From the NCBI RefSeq assembly GCF_004664715.2, contig NC_051068.1, positions 55,872,953 to 55,936,952 on the forward strand: a DNA stretch of 64,000 nt, written 5' to 3'. The number at the start of each line of letters is the position of its first letter. Position 1 is the first letter of the stretch. Source of the stretch: Peromyscus leucopus. Taxonomy: Eukaryota > Chordata > Mammalia > Rodentia > Cricetidae. The position numbers and the translations under genes are program-made. Under the pieces are notes generated by a model. It did no database searches. It saw nothing but the letters and a program-made list of their open reading frames with translations, and was not told the DNA's origin. Of this stretch, positions 33,126 through 44,208 are shown one piece after another.

Positions 33126-33128
33126 CTT
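33048..33128 (+). repeat. (TC)n microsatellite
   Basis: 81 uninterrupted pyrimidines, mostly TC. Lies between a family B-type repeat and a partial family E copy. Confidence 0.97.
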
Positions 33129-33129
33129 G

Positions 33130-33312
33130 ACTATGAAGTAAACAATTTTGCTACTCTCCACATTCCTGAAATGATGTACTGCCTCCCCACAGGCCAAACA
33201 ACAGAGCTATCTGATGATGACCTGAACCTCCAAAACCATGGACCAGAACAAAACTCTTCTCTTTATATGTTGATTATCTCGGATATTTGTTTATGGTGAT
33301 GGAAAACTAACG
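33130..33312 (+). mobile_element. Family E repeat, 3' part
   Basis: 'ccccacaggccaaacaacag', 'gacctgaacctccaaaacca', 'tctttatatgttgattatct' and 'gtgatggaaaactaacg' match the end of the copy at 28262-28592. Confidence 0.6.
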
Positions 33313-33494
33313 GAAGTATGTAGCTCAATGAGTTATAAGATTCATTAATCTAAATTATGTAAGGCTGGTGGAATCATGTCCAGCATATGGCATTACTAGC
33401 GTTATTAGCCATGATTAGAGGAGTCTTAAATTAAACCCTTTCTAATTTGAATAATTAGATGAGGTAATTAAAAACACTTCTGATTTAACTGTTT

Positions 33495-33595
33495 TTTAGC
33501 ACCATGGAGAACTGGATTCAAGTCCTTCTTCCATCATTAATCCTGTATGATCTGAAGTAACCCAAGTCGATAATAAACATCTTCTCAGAGGCCAG
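33495..33595 (+). repeat. MIR SINE relic
   Basis: 'tggagaactggattcaagtc', 'cttccatcattaatcctgta' and 'gatctgaagtaacccaagtc' follow the MIR core. Confidence 0.5.
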
Positions 33596-35280
33596 ACTGG
33601 GGCAGGGATGTCACACATGAAGTGACTGTCACACAGAACAAATGAGAGATAAGCCTGATTGGATCACTATGGTAGCAGTTTAGATGAAGTGAAACACTGA
33701 GACTTGTCTGTGGTTTGGGCAAAGAACATGAAGGGAAAATAGAAGTTGGGATAACCCTAAGTATTTGTCAAGAACAACCAGTTGAGAGGCATTGTCATAA
33801 AGGATGACAGAAGAGCCTGGAAAGAAGCAAGATTGAGCAGAGAATTCAGAAGGGCAATCTGGGATGTGCTTGTCTGAAAATTCTGACTCACTATGGGTCT
33901 GCAGTTGGATACATCAGTCCAAAAGATCAAGGCAGTGTCAGGGGTCAACATATAAATTGAAGAGATCAATATTTAATGATCTTCCAATATTTAATGAGAG
34001 ACAGCTCAAAAAGAAAAGAGAGTAAGGGACGAGGCACTGATACAACCCATCCAAAATTTAGAGATCCAGCAGAAACCTGCACAAAGAAACTGAAAGAAAT
34101 GGGCAAGGAAAGAGACAAAAGACCAAGAATGCGGTGTCATGGTAACCAGACCAAGACGGCTTCCAGAAGCAGCTATGTTCTGGCTTTGGGCATCAGGCAA
34201 GCAGTCCATCTTCAATACAAAAATAACATTGTTCTTCATCCTAATTTTAAATCAGTTAACTTCATATCTTATAGGTAATTCAAACTCTATTTTAAAAGTG
34301 AATGAGACCTGTCGTCAAAGGGAGAGAAGGAGGAGAAGGAGGAAGGCAGAGAAGAAAGAAAGACAATTTTGGCTGTAACCAGTGTCCCTTTTGTATGCCA
34401 AGGACTGACAGACCAGCATCCCACTAAAGAAGGCTTTGTTTTCAGTCAGTATCAGTATTAAACCTAAAACTTTACACGAGCCAGCGAAGCTGCCCAAAGT
34501 CACTATGGGATAGGACCGATGTAAGGAAGAGGCCATAACATGAACCCCAAATCCCTCTGCAGCAAACAGGGCTGCCTGGCTTCTGCTGTGTATCCCATCC
34601 TTTCCAGCAGCTTGCAGACCCGTTTTGGAGCTGAGGGCAGCCAGCAGCTTCACAGATCTGTTTGAATTCGCCTGAGCTAAAACAACCACTCTAATTTGCA
34701 TTTCCAGTGCAATAGTTCTTGCGGAATCAAATTTACTTAGAAATATAAAGACTGGTTCAGATTTGCCATCTGAGGAAGCGGCTTGTAAGAACGGGGCCCT
34801 GAAGCACACGCAACCCGCTGCAGATGCCAGAGCCCGGAAGACTGGGTTAGTGACGGTTGTTCATTCCTGGCTCTCTTCATTTGTCTACCCTTCTTGAAGT
34901 GAGACCCCCTGACACGATCACTTGGCTGTTTACCTGTGTTTCCACCTGAACACCTATCCTGAGGCCCCGAGTCTGTCAAACTAAAAGAGATTTAGCAGAC
35001 TGGATAGGCATGCCACTGTCCACCAGGGGATTCATGGCATTTACTTAGCGTTTGTGTTGCACTTACATTCATGTTTATTGGCCATTCCTCCCAAGATCCC
35101 CTGCTGTCTGCGGGGTTCAGTAAGGTGGAACAACTTGCTTGGAGTTTCCCAGTGTGAAGAGAGGCTGTGCCAAAGCTCCTGTGTGCTGCCCAGCCCGCAA
35201 GACAGCTCCGTTATGAGCAATTCATCAACAGAAGGCCATGGAGCTGAGCATGAGCCAGGAAGTTCATATGTAACTAAAAG

Positions 35281-35342
35281 CCAGCCACCACCACCGCCAC
35301 CATCGCCACTGCCGCCACCGCCGCCGCCACCACCGCCCCCAT
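35281..35342 (+). repeat. Imperfect (CCR)n triplet tract
   Basis: About 20 triplets, mostly CCA and CCG (ACC/GCC register). It encodes proline runs on plus and glycine runs on minus. Flanking sequence has no promoter or exon signs. Confidence 0.9.
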
Positions 35343-36454
35343 TCCTGATATATTCCCCACACTGATCTCTCCCCAAACAGAAGGCTAAGGAGCAAGTGCA
35401 GTACCCAGTCACAGAGGGAGAATAGTCATTATCCCCACCTCACCTTGCCACTCTCAATACCGTGCCCGGGCCTCAGACAGCAAAGTTAAGGGAGCTTCTG
35501 TCTGTGTCTTCCTCTTACCAGACAAGAGCACAGTCTACTTAAATCTCCCTCAATCCCCCAACACACAAACACACACTCTGTAGCCAGTACCACACCATGT
35601 CTTTAATTTAGATTGTTTATATCCCTGTATCTTTGAAAGCCCTGATCAATTTGGTGTCTTCTCACTGAATTTCTCCTGCTTTGCACATATGGCAAGCTGG
35701 GCTTCCGGAGTGTTGTTTTCCCCAGGACACGTTCTACTCCCTTAGCTCTTGAGTAGTACCAATAGGATTTATTATCAAGCAAGTGCATCTTTGGACTCAT
35801 TCAAGGAGGATTAGAACCAATACAGCTGAACAGCACGTCTGTCTCACGAGGCAGCCCTAGTTTAATAGCAAGAGCTTGAAGACAACGAGTTCGTCTTCAT
35901 TTCTGTGCTCCCTGGCTACGTGATCCTGACAATCAATGAACATCCCCATACAACAGCTGGCTCAGCAACAGATCAGGGTAATATATCTCATGGTATAGCC
36001 ATGGTGTATAGACAACATGTCACAGACCAGACACTCAAGAAGGGGAAGTAAACGCTGTTTTTAACAAATGTCTTAGGTATTATGAATTCCAGTTTCTTGT
36101 AAAAGCCCAATTTAAATGTCACCTGTGAGGATCAGCCAGGGTGATGAATGTAAAATGCCTCTCAGGTTGGTGACCACACTCCAATGGTGGTGACTGTAAC
36201 GGATGCTGATAAACATTTTTCTCCACTGACAGGAGGATTCCAGGGACCCTCCACAGCATCACATGAGAAAACTAAGGAGGCCCCTTCTCAATGATCTAAG
36301 ATGACACATTGTCAGAATCTATTTTCAAGACTGTCCCCTTTCCCACCCCACTGAAACTCCATGGCTCTTGGAGTTGGTTAAAGAAATGCCTTTGAAGTGG
36401 AAACTCAGTAAAATGAGCAGGAAACGTGCTGAATGAGTAATAGAGTAACAACGG

Positions 36455-36565
36455 ACAGCTGATTGGTATGTACCACGCACCAAGCACTGTCCTCTAGATT
36501 TACATACATTAAGTTCTTTAATTAAAAGATCATGCTGTTTTCAACCACAGCAGCTGTGGTGCTGG
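36455..36565 (-). repeat. MIR SINE relic
   Basis: 'gtatgtaccacgcaccaagc', 'actgtcctctagatttacat' and 'acattaagttctttaattaa' resemble the reverse MIR. Confidence 0.6.
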
Positions 36566-37679
36566 TCACAGCTCTGTGCCTGCTGGCAACCATGCTCCAC
36601 GGACAGGTGACTGTGCAGTGTGTGGTTTGTGGTTCTCATTCAAGATTAAGTTTTGGACCAGAGCCCTGGAACATCAGCAGTGATGTCCCCTGCTCTGCTT
36701 GATCTGCCTCTGGGGCCGTATCCTGAAGGAAGAGTTCCCTCCCGGGAGGTGGGATCTGTTTGCAAAGCCACGGGGAAGGGGTATTCCATATCTGAGAAAC
36801 TGAGAGGCAAAACCACAGACGCCAATGTCTCAGGTTGGATGTGGTTCCTTCCAGTGACCATCCATCCTGGCCCTGCAGGCTCATCCCCATCCCTTCAAGA
36901 CCTCCTCAGCCAAAAAAAAAAAAAAAAAAAATCAGTCATGCGCACTCTCACGTTCACCCGGGGAGAGAAGTGTGGTTCTGACTCCTTGTGGCATACATTT
37001 TTGGATCAGCTTCATTAGGCTAACCATCTGGGTCATTTCAATTCTGTTTCTAGCCCTGGCATAATTGAAGCATCCGAATCAGCCGTTTTCCACCTCTACA
37101 GCTTCCCACCCCCACCCCAGCTGCACCAGGGGGGAAGTCTGCAGAATTCAGTTCACGCTTGGGGAACACTGCATCCCATGGTCTCTCTGTTCTGGAGAGC
37201 AAAAGAAAGCCTGTCCTGCTGAGGACCAGGCATCCCTTCAAAGTATGCATCTCCCTCCTCCTTCTCCTCTGCTGTCTCTGAACTCTCTGAGGTGACTAGG
37301 CTCCTAAATGGGACAGCGTCCAGTGGATGAAATGTGACTCTGTAATTTCATCTGCATCCATCCAAATTGTACTGGAACGGCCGCTGGGCCTTTGGCCTCC
37401 TGCTAACGGCTTAATTTTATTTATGCTAAAGGAAATGATGATGGTTTGGGTTAATATAGTCAATTGCAGGCCCTAATAATTCCCAAGCTTACAAAGGGTA
37501 AGTGGCTAATGTATATAGAAATACAGTTATTGGAAGACACTGTCTGTTAAAGTCCTTGAGCTGCTGAGTCTTTTAAAGTGTGGGATCTAAACGGTTGCAG
37601 GAAGTGGAGGGAAATCACATGAATTTACCAGTGAAATCCCACTACCCTGTAAAGGCTGTCTTTAAAAGATTTAAGCATG

Positions 37680-39498
37680 CCTGCTGCCGAGGGCCATGTC
37701 TGGGTCCGTGGTCCTGCTGCAGCCGGGGTCTGTGAGGATATTGTTCATGGCAGTGTTAGCATGGGGCAGAGGGGTCACTGGAACCATGCTCTGCTGGGCC
37801 AGCCCCGCCCTTCACTGGCCATGTGATAGCTGACCCTGCACCTCAGAAGAGCTGGCCACGCCCCTCAGAGGATAACTAGCCTCGGCACTCAGGAGAGATA
37901 GCCCCACCCCTCGCCGTGGGCGTGCACTTCACCTGGGCAGCATGCTAAGAACTGACCCTATGGTGGGGGACACAGGTCAGCCAACTCTGAGGGTGTGAGA
38001 GCAGGAGAGCTGACCCCACCCCCTTTGTCTGCCACGTGGTATCATGGGTGAGAGACAGATGCCCTTCCCCACCCACCCACCCATACCACCTAAGGCAGGA
38101 GAGGGAGCTGGCCCAGGGATCACAAGAGTGGGGAAGCTTGACCCTCACGGCTGCATGCAACACACGAGAGGGCAGGCTCTGCAGCCCACTTGGGAGCACA
38201 CTAGAACTGACCCTGGTTGTCAGGGCTCAGGTGAGCCAGCCCCAAGGCCATGAGAGCGGGAGAGCTGAGCCCACCCACCTCGAATCCCCCCTGCAGCAAT
38301 TGGGAGAGGGGGCCCGGCATCTTGCCTGGGTCAGACAGTAGAGCTGGCCCTGGTGGTGTGAGTGTGGGTGACCCAGATCTGGGGACCCGAGAGCAGGAGA
38401 GCTGGCTCACTCCTTGCTGCAGGCTGCACTGGGTGAGATGGGTGAGATGGCTGAGGCGGTGCCGGAGAGCTTGCCTGGGTAGTGATAATGAGGTAAAGCT
38501 GGCAGGCTGACCACCTCAGCTACCTCTGAGGCCAAGAACCAGGGCTATGAGTTGGCCCACCCCAACATCTACCCTATCTATGAACTGTGGTGATATTGTG
38601 TTCGCCAAAATATCGTGCACCCTAATAAACTTATCTGGGGTCAGAGAACAGAACAGCCACTAGATATACAGGCCAGGAAATGGTGGCACACACGCCTTTA
38701 ATCCTAGCATTCCAGAGGCAGAGATCTCTGGATCTCTGTGAGTTCAAAGCCACACTGGAAACAGCCAGGTGTGGTAACAAGAGCCTTTAATCCCAGGAAA
38801 TGATGGCAGAAAGTAGAAAGGTATATAAGGTGTGAGGACGAGGAACTAGGGCTGGTTAAGCTTTAAGGCTTTTGAGCAGCACAGTTCAGCTGAGAGGCAT
38901 CCAGTCTGAGGAAACAGGATCAGCTGAGGAACTGGCGAGGTGAGGTGGCTGTGACTTGTTCTGCTTCTCTGATCTTCCAGCGTTGACCCCAATACCTGAC
39001 TCCAGGTTTGTTTTCATTAATAAGAACTTTTAAGATTCATGCTACAATGAACTGTTGGAGCAGGTGAAGGAGACAAACCTACAGATCCAAAACAGCAGGA
39101 TCTCCATGACGCAGAGCAACGGGATATCCAAGAGGAGCCCCAGTGAGAGCCTGTTATCAGTGGTGTAGCGGAAACCAGAGGCCTGAGCCAGACCAATGAC
39201 TTGTGGCAGTGAACACTTACAAGTAAAGATGAATGGACTAAAGGGTAAACTGTGTGACCCAGCAGGCCACACTACAGCTTCGACCACAAGATTCTTCTCT
39301 TTTGTTGACGTTGTTTTGTTTTCATTTTGTTTTGTTTCTTTGTTTGGTTTGGTTTGGGTTTTTCTTCTAAATTTGGTTTTATTTTGGGGGGGAAAGGTTG
39401 GCAAGGGCAGAGGGTAGATTCGAGGGGACAGAGAGATTAGAGAGATTGGAATATATGATGTGTAATCCACAAAGAATCAATAAAATTTTAAAAAATAA
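37680..39498 (+). mobile_element. HAL1-like retroelement, copy 2, split by an LTR
   Basis: Same architecture as copy 1 at 39-1516: 'ggccatgtctgggtc' start block, repeated 'gagagctgac' and 'ccccacccctcgcc' words, a body with 'cccaacatctaccctatcta', 'caggatctccatgac' and 'ccagaggcctgagccagacc', a T/G-rich run (39300-39390), and an end with 'ccacaaagaatcaataaaat' (AATAAA at 39479). The body holds stop codons and indels, so no protein is expected. Flanks 'agatttaagc' (37668-37677) and 'agattgaagc' (39499-39508) match at 9 of 10. The unit 'gagatgggtgagatgg' near 38435-38455 is locally duplicated. A solo LTR interrupts it at 38586-39046. Confidence 0.65.
38586..39046 (+). mobile_element. Solo LTR, family Y, with exact 6-bp target duplication
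   Basis: 461 bp, starting 'tgtggtgatattgtgttcgc' and ending 'taagattcatgctaca'. Exact 'atgaac' repeats flank it (38580-38585 and 39047-39052). Removing it conceptually makes the HAL1-like body continuous with copy 1, confirming the borders. Same family as 16586-17065: 'cctaataaacttatctgggg', 'gccactagatatacaggcca', 'gtgagttcaaagccacactg' and 'aatacctgactccaggtttg'. It is shorter than the other copy because part of the middle differs. Confidence 0.9.
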
Positions 39499-40596
39499 AG
39501 ATTGAAGCCTGCCAAACTAAAAAAGAAAAAGCACTAAATTTTTATTATAAATAAAAAATTTGTTTTGCTGATTTCACTGAACTGATTTCTTAAATATTTC
39601 TGCTTCCCCATTATGCCTACTTTATTCATTCATCAGGCAACATTTATTAATATTTACCACCACCTACTAAAATATAAGGCTGTCAGCACACTAACCACAA
39701 TTCCTGCCCTTGTGGCCGAGTAGAAGGCATGACATAGAAAATTACGAGTTGACGATTCAGTGTAGCAACCATATAAAAAGTGAAGTACGAGATGTCAAGG
39801 AGATGCTCAGAGCATTGGCCCTCCCAGTGACTCCTAGGGAAGTTACTAGAAACCCATAAAGAAATCACTTACCAGGTAAAATCAGCCCGAGTCATGGGTA
39901 GGAAGGCTATATTCCAGGCAGGGGAAGTACAAATCTGCAGTACCCACAAGGCTGCAACAGTCTAGTCTCCTTCTGGCCATTAGAAGCAATTTTGTGCAGC
40001 TGAGTTTTGCAGTATGAAGGACAAGATAAAGTGGAGGAACAGTTGGATCAGTAAGGAGCCTTTACCCCAAAATTCAAGGCCACAGTCCTAACACAGAGAA
40101 GAGCCATACTTAGGCTTTGGAGGTTGAAACGTTATTCTTTGAGTTATATGGAAAAAGAATCGAAGCGATACACTTTAAAAACACCTCATACAATCCAAGA
40201 CCAAGTCTGAGAATTCTTGAAGATTTGGCACACATAGGACTACTTTTTGCACTAATATGCTCAAACAACTCAGTTTCAACCAAAAGTGTTGGGAATGCTG
40301 GACTGAGCATGTTCAGCGAGTGTCTCCCTGGTTGGTGGCCATGTTGACCATCTATCTGTCTACAAGAGGTTCTGCTACGCTTAGAACAAACCACTACCAA
40401 ATTTCACTTTCCCTAGTCATCACAACCAGAAACCTGCACACAGTGACCTTTCATGCTTGCAGAAGCCACTGGCAGCCAACTCTGTTAACTGAACTGAGCA
40501 CCTGGCTTCCAAGGAGCATTCCTGAAAAATCCTGACAGACTTCAGACAAATTACCTAACCTTCGGGCATCATCCCACAGGCAGACTCTTGGTTCAG
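39499..40596. other. No gene; single-copy
   Basis: AT-rich. At 39615-39730 the words 'ttcattcatcaggcaacatt' and 'aattcctgcccttgtgg' recall an ancient mammal-wide LINE or LTR end. No coding support in the two frames at 40110-40535. Confidence 0.45.
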
Positions 40597-40604
40597 AATT
40601 TTTT

Positions 40605-41215
40605 TTCGTTTTGCTTCCTTCTTTCCTTTCTTTCTTTTAAGTCTACTCAACCCAAAACAATTTCCTCCAACTTAACTGAGGGGGCTGACCATGCCCACTA
40701 CCAAGGCCACCTCTGAACTGGAATTCAGTTGCTAAGCCAGCTCCAGCCTGTGCTTTCCTGACAATACCAGAGCACACAGCGCTTCTCCTGTGGCAGTCTC
40801 TGTCCACTTCCCCACTTCCTCTCTTGTGAATCTTGCAGGTTGCTCACCCACCGGACCTTTGCACAGAGGTCTGCCAGTCTCAGGACAGCTGTGGCACAGA
40901 ATGGCAGCCATGATCTCCCGAGGTAGGTGACAGTAACCTCAGAGATGCTGAATACCCTTGTTAGTAAGGAACCAGTAGAAATGTCTCCAGGCAAACTGCT
41001 CCTTCACATAGTCGCAAGACTTGAGAGACTACACGGCCTTCTTTTCATGAAGGTTGGGTGCATTCTTGTCGGCCAGCTCAGGGTGTTTGGGCATATGGGC
41101 ATTTTTCTCAGCAACCATCACTTCCTTCTTAAACAGGAGTTCATAAATGGCAATCTGGTCCTTCTTAGGCATCAACATTGGTGGCTGCAGGGCCTGAGGA
41201 AAGGAGGGGCCTTTG
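40605..41215 (-). pseudogene. RPS10: RPS10 processed pseudogene
   Basis: Intronless copy of ribosomal protein S10 (eS10, 40S subunit). The minus strand begins at ATG 41178 with [16 protein letters not shown], then [16 protein letters not shown] and, after a stop at 41029-41031, KS..YVKEQFAWRHFYW, with the Gln-Pro-Pro-Gln-type end near 40675. The 3' UTR start 'agttggaggaaattg' follows, and a purine-rich degenerate A tail lies at 40605-40640. Upstream of ATG, 'ggccctgcagccacc' may be 5' UTR. The early stop and several frameshifts (for example around 40840-40900) rule out a working protein. Confidence 0.93.
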
Positions 41216-41274
41216 TGCAGGTTTTGAACCATGACAAGCTTATGTGTGGTAATGACTCCTCTGCTTTACAAGCT

Positions 41275-41605
41275 GTCCACTTATGTTGTAACAGAATACC
41301 ACAGACTAGGTGATTTACAAAGAACACTACCGATTATCTTGAGTCTGGACTGTCCAGCATCAGTGTCCTAGCATCTGTCTGGTCAGGGCCAAGTTGCTGA
41401 ATCAAAGCATAGCAGGGGGGCATTATATGGCAAAAGTGGTCACTTCTGTAATAAAGCCACTCCTGTAAGAGCTGATATCATCCCATAATAACAGCATTAA
41501 ACCACTTCTGAGGGCAAATGCCCATGTCTCCAAAGTGTCACCGTGGCATTTAAATTTCAACATGAGCTTTGGAGGGGACATTCAAACCATAGCACAGAGA
41601 ACAGA
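41275..41605 (-). mobile_element. MaLR-like LTR relic
   Basis: 'gttgtaacagaataccacag', 'actaggtgatttacaaagaa', 'caccgtggcatttaaatttc' and 'aggggacattcaaaccatag' are the reverse pattern of mammalian MaLR-type LTRs (MST/MLT1 class, from memory). Strongly diverged. Confidence 0.6.
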
Positions 41606-41779
41606 AACTAAACAACACTAGCTCACTAATCGCCTACCATGGACATAAAGATCAGCTCAGAGGCTAACAAAATGAAGGCAATCTCAACGCCGGCAGTAAT
41701 GGTGAGGATGCTGCCAATTCAGTAAACCATATAGGACTTGGCTAATTACCAAGTCAAGAGGAAGACTCTAAGAAGAATA

Positions 41780-42200
41780 TTTTAATGTGGTATATACACA
41801 AAGGACTATCGCTTGTCCACCAAAAAAAAAAAGAATGAAAACTTTTGTCATTTGCAGAAATATGAATAGAACTGTAAGGACATCTAGTAGTGTAAGAAAG
41901 GGACAGAAAAACACGAGTCTATGTAGCACACCAATGATCTCAGCACTCAGGAGGCTGAGAAAGGAGGATTACAAGTGCAAGACCAGCCTAAGGTATATAG
42001 GTACATACACAGGCCTCGACGCCAGTTGAGCAATAGCTTGAGATCCTGTTTTGACAGAACAATGAAAACAAGAATATTGCATGTGAATTGCAAGTGAGTT
42101 ACTGCTCATTTGTGGAAACTAAAAAGTCTCTAAATAGAAAGTAGAGTAAACTTCACTAGAAACTAAAAGGCGTGAAAAAGATGAAGAAAGATGGATAATG
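41780..42200 (+). mobile_element. Old L1 3' region split by a B1-type SINE
   Basis: 'taatgtggtatatacacaaa' and 'atatgaatagaactgtaagg' are L1 ORF2-end words. After the SINE (41918-42050), 'atttgtggaaactaaaaagt' and 'gaaagtagagtaaacttcac' continue the L1 3' part. Confidence 0.7.
41918..42050 (+). mobile_element. B1-type SINE (old) within L1
   Basis: 'gcacaccaatgatctcagca', 'ctcaggaggctgagaaagga', 'gcaagaccagcctaaggtat' and 'gcttgagatcctgttttgac'. Confidence 0.75.
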
Positions 42201-42319
42201 AACATGGACAATGTATAGTAGGGCAAGCAGAGTAGCCATAGCATACAACAACATATGCACTTCAAAGTAGCTAGAAATGTTTGAAGTTTTCTGATACATA
42301 AAAATGATAACATTCAAAA

Positions 42320-42462
42320 GCAGGTGTGCTGGTTCACCTGTAATCTCAGCACTTGGGAAGCTGAGGCAGGAGAACTTACCTGAGTTTAAGTCAGCATAGG
42401 CTGCAAAGTAAGCAACAGGCCCACCTAGGCTACAGAGTGCAATTCCTGTCTGTAAAAACTGG
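42320..42462 (+). mobile_element. B1-type SINE (old)
   Basis: 'aggtgtgctggttcacctgt', 'cacttgggaagctgaggcag' and 'cacctaggctacagagtgca', ending 'tcctgtctgtaaaaa'. Confidence 0.82.
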
Positions 42463-42467
42463 GGGAG

Positions 42468-42690
42468 GAGGGTAGAAAGATGGCTCAGTTGTTAAAAGCA
42501 CACAGTGCTCCAGCAAGGAACCGAAGTTCAGTTTCCAGAAGCCAAGTTGGGCAGCTCACAATCGCCTGTAACTACAGCTCCAAGAGATCTGACGCTCTTT
42601 TCTAGACTCTATGAGCATCCACACTCACATGGACAAATACCCGCATGCATATTCGTGTGATTTAAAATAAAATAAGTCTTTTTTAAAAGG
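42468..42690 (+). mobile_element. B2/B3 SINE
   Basis: tRNA-like head 'gaaagatggctcagttgtta', then 'gaagttcagtttccagaagc', 'cgcctgtaactacagctcca', 'gacgctcttttctagactct' and an A-rich tail. Nearly complete, diverged. Confidence 0.85.
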
Positions 42691-42759
42691 ATAATGCTTC
42701 AGGTTAGATCTGTAACCTGGTGGTCAACTGGTTTCCTAGAATGCAAAGGTTTTGAGTTT

Positions 42760-42850
42760 ATCCTGGAGAGATGGCTCAGTTGTTAAAAGCTAGGCTCACA
42801 ACCAAAACTATAAGAGTTTATTCAGTTCTCTGCACTAGTGGGGGCAGAAT
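42760..42850 (+). mobile_element. B2/B3 SINE, 5' fragment
   Basis: 'tcctggagagatggctcagt' and 'tgttaaaagctaggctcaca' form the head; the copy stops after about 90 bp. Confidence 0.7.
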
Positions 42851-43084
42851 ATAAATGAGAACACTTGAGGAGATTGAAATGATAATTCCTGTGATCTTTA
42901 TTTGATCAATACACATTCTATACATAGATCACATTTTAATACCATATCTTTTTAATAAGAATAAATAATACATCAACTGAGATCTTTAAAATTTATATTT
43001 TTAAATAAAGACTTGGCCACTGTGTCAGTCAGCTTTCTTTGATGGTGACAAATGCCTGACAGTAAACTTTTAAAGAAGTGCAGA

Positions 43085-43376
43085 TGGAGCTGAGGAGATA
43101 GCTTCGGAAAAGTATTTGCATCTCAAACATGAAGCCTTGAGTTCAGATCCCCAGTGCTCACATAAAAGCTGGGCATGGTAGCATTCATCTATAACCCCAG
43201 CACTGGGAAGGTCAGGAACAGACAGCTCCCAAGGTCTTGACCGTCAGCCAGTCTAGTCTCATCACGGAGCTTCAGAGTTCAGGAGAGAGCTCACAAAGCA
43301 TAAGGTGGAAAGTAACAGAGGAAGACATCCAAAGTCAGCCTCTGGCTTCCATATACACACGTGTGTGCATGCATCT

Positions 43377-43420
<44 letters not shown>

Positions 43421-43450
43421 ACACACATTTAAAATATAAAATCAATAAAA
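43085..43450 (+). mobile_element. B4-type SINE (RSINE1-like) with CA-rich tail
   Basis: 'agctgaggagatagcttcgg', 'gagttcagatccccagtgct', 'aaagctgggcatggtagcat', 'ataaccccagcactgggaag', 'agccagtctagtctcatcac', 'ataaggtggaaagtaacaga' and 'gcctctggcttccatataca'. The B2-like head joined to a B1-like body is characteristic of this group. Confidence 0.75.
43379..43428 (+). repeat. (CA)n microsatellite
   Basis: About 24 CA units with one CATA interruption, in the tail of the B4-type SINE. Confidence 0.96.
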
Positions 43451-43745
43451 ATCAGTGAAAACAATCAGCCTGGTTTATTTTGTCTCACTATTCTGGAGAT
43501 TATTATGATCACTTGGCCCATTATTTCAGGGTCTGCAATAAGGCAGCAAATCATTGTGGAAGCACCAGACAAAAGATACCATCAATGTCCAGGGAACAAA
43601 GAGACAGATGAGCTGGGGTCCCACTGTTCCCTACAAAGGCATAATTCCAGTGGCTCCAAATCTCCTACTAGGTGTCTACCTTCTAAAGGACCTCTCACTT
43701 CCTGGAATGCCTCAGGCCTGGAAGCAAACCTTTAACTAATAGGCC

Positions 43746-44205
43746 TAGGAGAGTATTCTACCTTTAAGCTGCATCTCAAAGTCAACCAAAATCATCAGGA
43801 GAGTAGCATCTTCCCAGCAAAGATTTCAAGCCCGCCGGGGAAGAGTCCAAACAATGAAGTAAGGAATGTTTGTTCTGCCTAACATGAGAGCTTCCCCAGC
43901 AATGACTTCTGACTTCCACAGCTGCTCTCCACGCTTCCTGGACTCTCCTTTTCCACTCAAGCGCCATCAGAGCTCCTCTTCCTTCAGCCTGCAGAAGAAA
44001 GGAGACTGACTGTGGTGGACACTGCTGTAGGGGTCACTCCCTGCTTGATTCGTCTCTGTGATCTGAGCCTCTGTTTTTATGGCTGAATTGAGTAGGTTGG
44101 AGAGAATCAGAGCAACAGATTCAAATGCTTGGCAAAGGCTCCTTGAGTCACAGTGCAGAGGAGGGTCAAACTAACCAGACCTTGGGGAAAAGTGGGTTGG
44201 TGGGT
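43746..44205. other. No gene; single-copy
   Basis: No recognised repeat and no coding support. Confidence 0.45.
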
Positions 44206-44208
44206 GTG

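Larger units (their letters stand above)
33313..37665. other. No gene; single-copy with small relics
   Basis: About 4.3 kb without coding support. The longest frame in the window outside repeats (34315-34809, minus, 164 codons) has no recognised domain and ends in a purine-rich run. It contains MIR-like relics, a GCC/ACC triplet tract, a 21-base A run (36911-36931) and three TAAT-rich or otherwise repeat-free blocks discussed as possible regulatory DNA. Confidence 0.5.
43018..43745 (+). mobile_element. Rodent interspersed repeat 'family C', split by a B4-type SINE
   Basis: Left part 43018-43080 ('gtgtcagtcagctttctttg', 'tggtgacaaatgcctgacag'); right part about 43470-43745 ('gtttattttgtctcactatt', 'gatcacttggcccattattt' and 'tcccactgttccctacaaag'). 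The two parts join to the order seen at 58395-58775. Confidence 0.55.

Noticed and set aside
34315..34809. 164-codon open frame on the minus strand, the longest outside clear repeats
   Set aside because: No recognised domain, no homologue I can name, no splice or polyadenylation context, and the last residues come from a purine-rich run. Chance is a fair explanation; a translated search against mammal proteins would settle it.
35041..35412. Glycine- or proline-run frames over the triplet tract, like a polyglycine exon
   Set aside because: No CpG island, no promoter and no conserved domain on either side; best read as a triplet microsatellite.
40605..41215. RPS10 as a working intronless gene
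   Set aside because: A stop codon about 50 codons into the frame and later frameshifts.
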